In this document: one piece after another, positions 1-5,285 of the stretch
How the letters are laid out: each line of letters starts with the position of its first letter
Numbering within the stretch: position 1 is the stretch's first letter
Assembly: GCA_024763185.1 (NCBI GenBank)
Contig: JANTFY010000178.1
Location: 1 to 5,285 of the forward strand
Reading direction: 5' to 3'
Origin: Gammaproteobacteria bacterium
GTDB taxonomy: Bacteria > Pseudomonadota > Gammaproteobacteria > GCA-001735895
DNA length: 5,285 bases
The notes under the pieces: generated by a model
Database searches by the model: none
What the model saw: only the letters and a program-made list of their open reading frames with translations
What the model was told of the DNA's origin: nothing
Program-made: the position numbers and the translations under genes

Positions 1-134
1 CGATCATCCTGGACGACGCATCGATAACCGTGTTTAAGCAGGTAGCTGGCCACCGAATATCCGGTCAGGCCAAGGCCCACAACCAGGTATGACTGATCAG
101 CATGTATGCTTTGTTGATGAATCATCGTTTGCAT
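1..134 (-). CDS. murD: MurD, UDP-N-acetylmuramoyl-L-alanine--D-glutamate ligase, N-terminal fragment (3' end outside window)
   Basis: MurD is a cytoplasmic ATP-dependent ligase that adds D-glutamate to UDP-MurNAc-L-Ala. Only the first 44 codons are visible; the gene runs off the low-coordinate edge. I translated it by hand on the minus strand. Residues 16-25 read YLVVGLGLTG, the Rossmann-like nucleotide-sugar binding loop of the MurD N-terminal domain, followed by a helix (SVASYLLKHG, 27-36). The fragment ends in QDD plus a CG that must begin an Arg codon, giving D-D-R. This matches the Asp-x-Arg that contacts the uracil ring in the family. The first ATG (134-132) shares one base with the mraY stop (TGATG). 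A second ATG at 125-123 would shorten the protein by three residues. Both have only weak Shine-Dalgarno matches (GAAG at 143-146 for the first, GGTG at 135-138 for the second). The position after mraY is the normal dcw order. Identity is firm; the exact start is less so. Confidence 0.93.
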   Translation of the reverse strand, partial: MQTMIHQQSIHADQSYLVVGLGLTGYSVASYLLKHGYRCVVQDD

Positions 135-1216
135 CACCGTATCTTCAGACTCGCCAGGCCAATCAGTACCAGAATGACCGTAATAATCCAGAAACGCACA
201 ATAATTCTGGGCTCCGGCCAACCCTTTAATTCAAAGTGGTGATGTAAGGGCGCCATGCGAAATATGCGCCGCCCGGTTAACTTGTAAGAAGCCACCTGCA
301 ACACCACCGAAATGGTTTCAACCACGAAGATACCGCCCATGATGAACAGCACCAGTTCCTGGCGCACGATAACCGCAATCACGCCGAGTGCCGCACCCAG
401 TGCCAGTGCACCGACGTCACCCATGAATATCTGCGCGGGATAGGTGTTAAACCAAAGGAAACCGAGGCCGGCACCAACCAGTGCGCCACAGAACACCACC
501 ATTTCACCCACGCCGGGCACATAGGGAATGCCGAGATAACCGGCAAAATTGGTATTTCCGGTTACATAGGCAAAAACCCCGAGGGCTCCACCCACCAGCA
601 CCGTGGGCAGGATAGCCAGGCCGTCCAGGCCATCGGTCAGATTAACCGCGTTGCTGCTGCCAACAATGACAAAATAAGCCAGTACGATATACATCCAGCC
701 CAGGTCCAGTACAAAGGATTTAAAAAACGGCACGATGAGCTGGGTTTCGATGGGCAGGCTTGCGGTGCTAAACAGGATAAAGGCTGCCGTTAATCCGATC
801 ACGGATTGCCACAGATATTTCGCCCTGGCCGACAAGCCCTTTGAATTGCCCAGTGCGATTTTTTTATAGTCATCAACCCAGCCAACCAGGCCAAAACCGG
901 CGGTGACAAATAACACCACCCACACGAAACGCGATGACAGGTCACTCCACAGCAGGGTACTTAAAATAATGGCTACCAGGATCAGTGCGCCGCCCATGGT
1001 GGGTGTGCCGGCCTTGTCCAGATGCGACTCCGGCCCGTCATCACGCACTGACTGCCCGATCTTGTAGCGGGTCAGGTAATGAATCAGCCTGGGGCCGACC
1101 AGCAGGGAAATTACTAACGCGGTCAGTACCCCGAGAATGCTGCGCAGGGTCAGGTATTGAAACACGTTGAACCCCGTGTAGAACTGGGTCAGGTATTCGG
1201 CCAGGCTATACAGCAT
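134..1216 (-). CDS. mraY: MraY, phospho-N-acetylmuramoyl-pentapeptide-transferase
   Basis: MraY is an integral membrane enzyme that transfers phospho-MurNAc-pentapeptide from UDP to undecaprenyl phosphate, giving lipid I, the first membrane step of peptidoglycan synthesis. The 360 aa product equals the E. coli length. Visible family motifs are: DDGPESH..AGTPTMGG (59-76); the Asp pair in WVDDYKK (D115, D116); NAVNLTDGLDGLA (189-201); FMGDVGA with D267; and the HHH cluster (325-327) in PLHHHFELKGW. D115, D116 and D267 are the residues known to be essential in E. coli and fall at identical positions. About ten hydrophobic segments are seen, roughly at 25-45, 75-92, 97-114, 134-152, 168-186, 200-219, 238-256, 265-284, 287-308 and 340-357. 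The ATG start is well supported: a full AGGAGGT lies four bases upstream, inside murF. The gene overlaps murF by 11 bases and murD by one. Ala at 270, where E. coli has Ser, also occurs in Pseudomonas as I recall, so I do not count it as odd. Confidence 0.98.
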   Translation of the reverse strand: MLYSLAEYLTQFYTGFNVFQYLTLRSILGVLTALVISLLVGPRLIHYLTRYKIGQSVRDDGPESHLDKAGTPTMGGALILVAIILSTLLWSDLSSRFVWVVLFVTAGFGLVGWVDDYKKIALGNSKGLSARAKYLWQSVIGLTAAFILFSTASLPIETQLIVPFFKSFVLDLGWMYIVLAYFVIVGSSNAVNLTDGLDGLAILPTVLVGGALGVFAYVTGNTNFAGYLGIPYVPGVGEMVVFCGALVGAGLGFLWFNTYPAQIFMGDVGALALGAALGVIAVIVRQELVLFIMGGIFVVETISVVLQVASYKLTGRRIFRMAPLHHHFELKGWPEPRIIVRFWIITVILVLIGLASLKIR

Positions 1217-2585
1217 GTTGACCTCCTGACACGGATGACATTTGACGGGAGGTTAGCGCCATCACCAGTTTTTCCATCTGCGCACTGCGCGAACCCTTGA
1301 CCAGTAAATTGACATTGGAATTTAACCGCGGCCTGACAAAATCAGCCAGTTTTGCATGTTCGCTAAAACAGTAGCCGTCGTCACCGAATACGGCGGCTGC
1401 CTGGCAGCTGCGTTCACCCAGTGCATATAACTTTTTCACCCCGCTGTGCTTGGCATTTTGCACGGCCTGCTGATGCATTTGCGCAGAATCCTCTCCCAGT
1501 TCTGCCATATCGCCCAGTGCCAGCCAGGCTTCACCCTTGAGCGCACATAACACCTCGATGGCGGCGGCCAGAGAATCCGGGTTGGCATTGTAGCTGTCAT
1601 CGATAATCAGGCAGTCATTTATGCCCCTGATAAATTGCTGGCGCCCCTTGACGCCATTGAAATCCTGCAGTCCCGTCACGGCCTGCTGCAAGGTCAGGCC
1701 ACAGGCCAATGCCAGGGTGATGGCGGCCAGGGCATTGTGTGCATTATGCGCACCCTGCACCTTTAGCTCACAGCTTGCCTGTTCACCCTGACCGGTCACT
1801 GTCAGCACCAGTCCGTTTGCTGAGTTCTCGAATTCAGCTGATACATCGCTCATCTGCTGCAACGAAAACCGCCATTGATGACTGGCTTTGGAAACAGACC
1901 GCCAGTACTCATTAGCCGGTTCATCCATGTTAAACACGGCAATCGCCCCGGGGCTGCAGTACTGGTACATTTCACCCTTGGCCTCAATGACAGCCTGTAG
2001 CGACCCAAAACCTTCCACGTGGGCCGGGCGGGCATTATTCACATACACGATATCCGGCTCGGCGATTTGCACCAGTTGCCTGATTTCTCCCATATGATTG
2101 GCGCCCATTTCTATCACGGCGAAGCTGTCAGAGTCTGAAAGCCTGAACAGGGTCAGGGGCACACCGATATCATTATTTAAATTGCCGGCTGTTTTCAGGG
2201 TTTGCTGCTGTGATGACAGGATCTGCCCGAGCATTTCCTTGACCGTGGTTTTGCCGTTACTACCGGTAATCGCCACCACGGTGGCTTTGGACTGCCGGCG
2301 CCAGAAACGTGCCAGGTCTGCCAGCGCCTGCTTGCTGTCAGGCACTAGCAGTTGCGGAATATTCACATCGACTTCATGCTCGACCACTACTGCTACGGCA
2401 CCTTTTTCCTGGGCAACCGCTACAAATTCATGGCCATCAAAATGCTCGCCTTTCAACGCGACAAACAAGGCCCCTGCGCAGGGCTGGCGACTGTCGATAA
2501 CCACGTTGTTGATCGCAAAGATTTCCCCAATCGGGTGCTGTTGTGGAAACAACTCAAGCAGTTGCGTGGCATCCATGGCAATCAC
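1206..2585 (-). CDS. murF: MurF, UDP-N-acetylmuramoyl-tripeptide--D-alanyl-D-alanine ligase
   Basis: MurF is a cytoplasmic ligase that uses ATP to join D-Ala-D-Ala to UDP-MurNAc-tripeptide, giving the pentapeptide precursor that MraY uses. The product is 459 aa, close to the E. coli 452. Three Mur ligase domains are visible. The N-terminal UDP-binding domain has DSR at 31-33 and GALFVALKGEHFDGH at 38-52. The central ATPase has the P-loop TGSNGKTT (107-114), the GNLNND motif typical of MurF (134-139), EMGANHMGEI (159-168), PAHVEGFGS (187-195) and the AKGE lysine (202-205) expected to be carbamylated. The C-terminal domain has HNAHNALAA (280-288), DDSYNANPDS (329-338) and VKGSRSAQME (429-438). 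The start is GTG at 2585, overlapping the murE stop (GTGA). GAGGGGG ends six bases before this GTG but 15 bases before the next in-frame ATG (2576), so the GTG is preferred. No key residue is missing. The 3' end overlaps mraY by 11 bases. Confidence 0.97.
   Translation of the reverse strand: MIAMDATQLLELFPQQHPIGEIFAINNVVIDSRQPCAGALFVALKGEHFDGHEFVAVAQEKGAVAVVVEHEVDVNIPQLLVPDSKQALADLARFWRRQSKATVVAITGSNGKTTVKEMLGQILSSQQQTLKTAGNLNNDIGVPLTLFRLSDSDSFAVIEMGANHMGEIRQLVQIAEPDIVYVNNARPAHVEGFGSLQAVIEAKGEMYQYCSPGAIAVFNMDEPANEYWRSVSKASHQWRFSLQQMSDVSAEFENSANGLVLTVTGQGEQASCELKVQGAHNAHNALAAITLALACGLTLQQAVTGLQDFNGVKGRQQFIRGINDCLIIDDSYNANPDSLAAAIEVLCALKGEAWLALGDMAELGEDSAQMHQQAVQNAKHSGVKKLYALGERSCQAAAVFGDDGYCFSEHAKLADFVRPRLNSNVNLLVKGSRSAQMEKLVMALTSRQMSSVSGGQHAV
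1221..1227 (-). promoter_or_regulatory. Ribosome binding site of mraY, inside the murF 3' end
   Basis: The minus strand reads AGGAGGT, then CAAC, then ATG. This is a near-perfect anti-16S match and the strongest Shine-Dalgarno in the window. It lies within the last codons of murF, so ribosomes finishing murF pass directly over it. It fixes the mraY start at 1216. Confidence 0.85.
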
Positions 2586-4105
2586 GCTTCACCCCCTCTA
2601 CGATGCGACCTGACCACCTGCATATCACTGAATGGCAAACGCTGATCACCAACGATCTGTATCTGCTCATGCCCTTTGCCGGCAATCACCACCAGGTCAT
2701 CAGCCTTGGCCTGCGAAAGCGCGGTCTTGATGGCCGTTTTACGATCGTGGATGACACGCACCTGCTGCGGATTTTGCAAACCGCTGAGGATATCCTCAAC
2801 GATTTTCTGCGGAGCTTCATATCGCGGGTTATCGTCCGTTATGAAAACGTGATCTGCCATCTGTTCCGCTATTCGACCCATACGTGACCGCTTGCTTTGG
2901 TCGCGGTCACCACCACAACCAAACACGCAATAAAGCTCACCCTTATAATACTCTTTGACCGCCTGCAGGCAGGCTTCCAGAGCCTGCTCGGTATGCGCGA
3001 AGTCAACCAGCACAGCGGGTTGGCCGGACTGTGAAGGCAAATATTGCATACGACCAGGAATCGGCTGCAAGCCCTGCATGGCCTGCTCAATGCGATCCGC
3101 CTCGTAACCCAGTTCGATCATCACGGATACACAGGCGAGCAGGTTGTCGATATTGAACGAACCGATCAGACCGCTTTGAATCTCAATTTCACCCAGCGGG
3201 CTGGACAGCGTGATATTCAAACCCTGCTCTGACATATGACTTTGCAGCAATTGTACATCTGCCCGCGTCGCGGTATCACGGTCCGCGTTATAGGTCAGCA
3301 CATGCTCTGATTTGTGCCTGGCCGCCAGTTCTCGACCGAATTCATCACTGGCATTCAACACGCGACTGCTCAGCCCGGGAAATTCAAACAATGCTGCCTT
3401 GGCTGTTGCGTAATGTTCGGGCGTGCCATGGTAATCAAGATGATCACTGCCCAGGTTAGTCAAAACCGCCACATCAAAACTGCAACCACTGACACGATAC
3501 TGCTCCAGTGCATGCGATGAGACTTCCATCACCAGCGTTTCACAGCCCTGCTGGGTCATGGAAAAAATCAGCGACTGCAGGGTAATGGCATCCGGCGTGG
3601 TATAACTGGTCATGCTTAACCGATTGGCCAGGCCGTAACCGAGTGTACCGATACTGCCCACCGATGTTTGCAAACGTGTCAAAGCCTGAACCAGTAAATG
3701 GGTCACACTGGTTTTACCATCGGTACCGGTAATACCAATGAGTTTACATTGACGACTGGGATGTCCGTAGAAGCGACTGGCAATCTGGCCGGTTACTTTT
3801 TGCAAATCGGGCACAGCAATCCAGTTGATATCCAGCTGTTTTTTCAGCAACGGGATACGCTGCTGACAATAGGGGTCCTGAGCATCATAAACAACCGCCA
3901 CGGCGCCGGCAGCGGCAGCATCGGGCACAAAATCGATGGCATGACGGGTTAATCCCGCCAGCGCGATAAAGATATCGCCGGCTTTTACTTCCTGGCTATT
4001 ACTGGTAATGCCTTTGACAGGCAGTTGTGGCAGGTCGGAAGCATGAACAAAACCCGAAAACAGGTCGATGGTTGTGATGCCTGACAAATGTGTTGGAGAG
4101 ACCAT
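2582..4105 (-). CDS. murE: MurE, UDP-N-acetylmuramoyl-L-alanyl-D-glutamate--2,6-diaminopimelate ligase
   Basis: MurE is a cytoplasmic ATP-dependent ligase that adds meso-diaminopimelate to UDP-MurNAc-L-Ala-D-Glu. Numbering from the ATG at 4105 (507 aa; E. coli has about 495), I see: P-loop TGTDGKTS (126-133), TTPDA (169-173), EVSSHALEQYRV (194-205), SDHLDYHGTPEHY (220-232), a lysine at 236 expected to be carbamylated, GCGGDRDQSKR (396-406), DNPR (425-428) and GKGHE (476-480). DNPR is the established marker for meso-DAP rather than L-lysine as substrate. The ATG has GAGG seven bases upstream. A GTG at 4111 (two residues longer) would overlap the ftsI stop as GTGA and has TGGAG eight bases upstream, so it stays a real alternative. 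Oddities: the usual N-terminal DSR reads NSQ (36-38), and the usual DYAHTP reads DFAHTE (368-373). The 3' end overlaps murF by four bases. The function call is firm; only the start is open. Confidence 0.97.
   Translation of the reverse strand: MVSPTHLSGITTIDLFSGFVHASDLPQLPVKGITSNSQEVKAGDIFIALAGLTRHAIDFVPDAAAAGAVAVVYDAQDPYCQQRIPLLKKQLDINWIAVPDLQKVTGQIASRFYGHPSRQCKLIGITGTDGKTSVTHLLVQALTRLQTSVGSIGTLGYGLANRLSMTSYTTPDAITLQSLIFSMTQQGCETLVMEVSSHALEQYRVSGCSFDVAVLTNLGSDHLDYHGTPEHYATAKAALFEFPGLSSRVLNASDEFGRELAARHKSEHVLTYNADRDTATRADVQLLQSHMSEQGLNITLSSPLGEIEIQSGLIGSFNIDNLLACVSVMIELGYEADRIEQAMQGLQPIPGRMQYLPSQSGQPAVLVDFAHTEQALEACLQAVKEYYKGELYCVFGCGGDRDQSKRSRMGRIAEQMADHVFITDDNPRYEAPQKIVEDILSGLQNPQQVRVIHDRKTAIKTALSQAKADDLVVIAGKGHEQIQIVGDQRLPFSDMQVVRSHRRGGEA
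2592..2598 (-). promoter_or_regulatory. Ribosome binding site of murF, inside the murE 3' end
   Basis: The minus strand reads GAGGGGG, then TGAAGC, then GTG. The same bases encode the Arg-Gly-Gly near the MurE C-terminus. The six-base spacing supports the GTG start at 2585 over the ATG at 2576. Confidence 0.7.
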
Positions 4106-4107
4106 CT

Positions 4108-5285
4108 TCACACCTCACGCTCCAGTGATTTTGCCATTTGTTTGAGCGCCGGCAAATCATCCGGGGAGATATTCATCAAGCGCAACGCATGACTGATCAC
4201 TTCCTTAAAAACCGGTGCCGCCACCTGCCCGCCGTAATAACCGTTCTGGGTCGGCTCATCGATCATGACTGCCATGACCAGTCGCGGCTTACTGACCGGC
4301 ACCACGCCTGCAAAAACAGCCAGATAACTATCCTCGGCATAACCGCCTGCCGTACTCTTTTTCACCGTACCGGTTTTCCCGGCCACGCGATAACCGTCTA
4401 TGGCTGCCTGGCGTGCCGTACCTTCCGGTCCGACCACCTGCTCCATCATTTTCAACACCTGATTTGCGGTGCTTTCTTTCATCACCTGGCGCGGCTGCAC
4501 CGGGCTGTCACGCTTTAACAGGCTGATCGGCTGCAGACGCCCTTTATTGGCAAACAGGCTATAAGACCGTGCCAACTGCAGCGTGGATACCGACAACCCA
4601 TAACCGAATGCGATGGTGGCATGATCCAACGGTTGCCAGTCACCGTAAAAACTGAGGTAACCGGAGGAAGCAGCCGGAAAGCTGACCCCGCTGGGTTCGC
4701 CGAACCCATAGTCGGAAAAAGCCTGCCACAGGTCCTGCGCCGGCATTGACAGTGCCACCTTTGAGGCCCCCACATTACTGGATTTACGCAATATGCCAGC
4801 CAGGTCCAGGGTACCGTAATTGGACAGATCCTTGATCGGGTAGCCGCTCACTTTCATATAACCCGGCGCCGTTTTGATCCGACTGGAACTGGTCAACAAG
4901 CCCTTGTCCAGCGCCGCGGCCAGCGTAAAGGGCTTGATCGTGGAACCCGGCTCGAACACATCAGTAATCGCCCGGTTACGACGACTGGACGCTTTTTGCT
5001 TGTTGCGTGTATTGGGGTTATAGGAAGGCAGATTGGCCAGCGCCAATACCTCGCCGCTTTGCGCATCCAGCAACACCGCGCTGCCGGACCGGGCCTTGTG
5101 GTATTTAATCGCCCGCGCCAGGCTGCGATAGGTAATATACTGCAGACGCATGTCCAGACTGGTATGCAAATCCTTACCCGGTCGGGCCGCTGCAACCTGG
5201 GCAATTTCCTCGACCACCTGGCCTTTTCGGTTACGTAGAATCTGGCGCTGTCCGGCGGTGGCTTTCAACCAGTCCTCGTAGATCA
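4108..5285 (-). CDS. ftsI: FtsI (PBP3), septal peptidoglycan D,D-transpeptidase, C-terminal part (5' end outside window)
   Basis: FtsI is the inner-membrane penicillin-binding protein that cross-links septal peptidoglycan in the periplasm during division. The gene enters from the high-coordinate edge, and 391 complete codons plus a stop are visible. No true start is present: the codon at 5268 is TTG inside the reading frame, and IYEDW continues upstream of it. Counting from the first complete codon, the transpeptidase motifs are all intact: the active-site SxxK as STIK (114-117, within FEPGSTIKPF), SSN (168-170, within RKSSNVG) and KTGT (303-306). Before them lie GKDLHTSLDMRLQY (36-49) and the conserved NPN (89-91, within PSYNPN). 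Compared with E. coli FtsI (588 aa, Ser307), about 190 residues are missing, including the short cytoplasmic tail, the single membrane anchor and most of the N-terminal domain. The distance from the active serine to the C-terminus (277 residues) is nearly that of E. coli (281). The motifs alone fit any class B PBP; the position before murE makes it FtsI. Confidence 0.97.
   Translation of the reverse strand, partial: IYEDWLKATAGQRQILRNRKGQVVEEIAQVAAARPGKDLHTSLDMRLQYITYRSLARAIKYHKARSGSAVLLDAQSGEVLALANLPSYNPNTRNKQKASSRRNRAITDVFEPGSTIKPFTLAAALDKGLLTSSSRIKTAPGYMKVSGYPIKDLSNYGTLDLAGILRKSSNVGASKVALSMPAQDLWQAFSDYGFGEPSGVSFPAASSGYLSFYGDWQPLDHATIAFGYGLSVSTLQLARSYSLFANKGRLQPISLLKRDSPVQPRQVMKESTANQVLKMMEQVVGPEGTARQAAIDGYRVAGKTGTVKKSTAGGYAEDSYLAVFAGVVPVSKPRLVMAVMIDEPTQNGYYGGQVAAPVFKEVISHALRLMNISPDDLPALKQMAKSLEREV
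4113..4124 (-). promoter_or_regulatory. Two candidate ribosome binding sites for murE, inside the ftsI 3' end
   Basis: The minus strand carries TGGAG (4124-4120) and, just downstream, GAGG (4116-4113). GAGG is seven bases from the ATG at 4105. TGGAG is eight bases from the GTG at 4111. The ATG pairing is the more conventional, but both are workable, so the site does not settle the start. Confidence 0.55.

Noticed and set aside
2272..2285. Inverted repeat GCCACC-AC-GGTGGC, a possible hairpin
   Set aside because: The stem is six base pairs with a two-base loop and no T-run, and it lies in the codons leading into the MurF P-loop. It looks like a by-product of coding and not a terminator.
2098..2613. 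A 171-codon plus-strand open frame opposite murF, and shorter ones nearby (1888-2097, 2352-2645, 2543-2887)
   Set aside because: They lie wholly antisense to clearly coding murF and murE, encode no recognisable motif, and are rich in Cys and Ser as expected for shadow frames of this sequence.
2244..3730. Similar sequence at 2244-2267 (murF) and 3707-3730 (murE), both around an ACCGGTAAT
   Set aside because: Both encode the Mur ligase P-loop (TGSNGKTT and TGTDGKTS). The similarity reflects the ancient shared family and is not a recent repeat.
4138..4518. A 126-codon plus-strand open frame opposite ftsI
   Set aside because: It covers the FtsI transpeptidase domain in antisense, is rich in His, Arg and Cys, and has no family resemblance, so it is a shadow frame.
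4515..5204. Minus-strand frames at 4515-4775 and 4893-5204 within ftsI
   Set aside because: They are alternative frames of the same strand under a gene with all three PBP motifs intact in its own frame.
5266..5268. A possible start codon for ftsI at 5268
   Set aside because: The codon is TTG (Leu) and the frame continues upstream to the window edge with FtsI-like sequence (IYEDW). The real start is about 190 codons further out.

Overview
The window is an internal piece of a bacterial division and cell wall (dcw) cluster, read entirely on the minus strand. In transcription order (high to low coordinates) it holds the 3' two thirds of ftsI, then complete murE, murF and mraY, then the first 44 codons of murD. 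The order ftsI-murE-murF-mraY-murD is the classic dcw order. MurE carries the DNPR signature of the meso-diaminopimelate-adding enzyme, so the cell wall is of the Gram-negative mDAP type. MraY has the same length (360 aa) and the same catalytic residue numbering as the E. coli enzyme, and its C-terminal half reads like Pseudomonas-type MraY. Together these point to a gammaproteobacterium; I cannot name a genus.

Layout: 4108-5285 is ftsI (PBP3, septal transpeptidase), truncated at its 5' end by the window edge. 2582-4105 is murE (start could be 4111). 1206-2585 is murF, with a GTG start. 134-1216 is mraY. 1-134 is murD, truncated at its 3' end by the window edge. There is essentially no intergenic DNA: neighbouring genes overlap by 1 to 11 bases or are 2 bases apart, and the ribosome binding sites lie inside the 3' ends of the upstream genes. 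I see no internal promoter, terminator, RNA gene, mobile element, repeat array or CRISPR.

How the genes work together: MurD (D-Glu), MurE (meso-DAP) and MurF (D-Ala-D-Ala) add successive parts of the stem peptide to UDP-MurNAc in the cytoplasm. MraY transfers the finished phospho-MurNAc-pentapeptide to undecaprenyl phosphate, making lipid I. FtsI cross-links the polymerised product at the division septum. The tight packing fits one polycistronic message with translational coupling.

This is a conserved housekeeping region. I looked for an undescribed system and found none; the notes worth a second look concern start codon choice, gene overlaps and a few motif variants in MurE.
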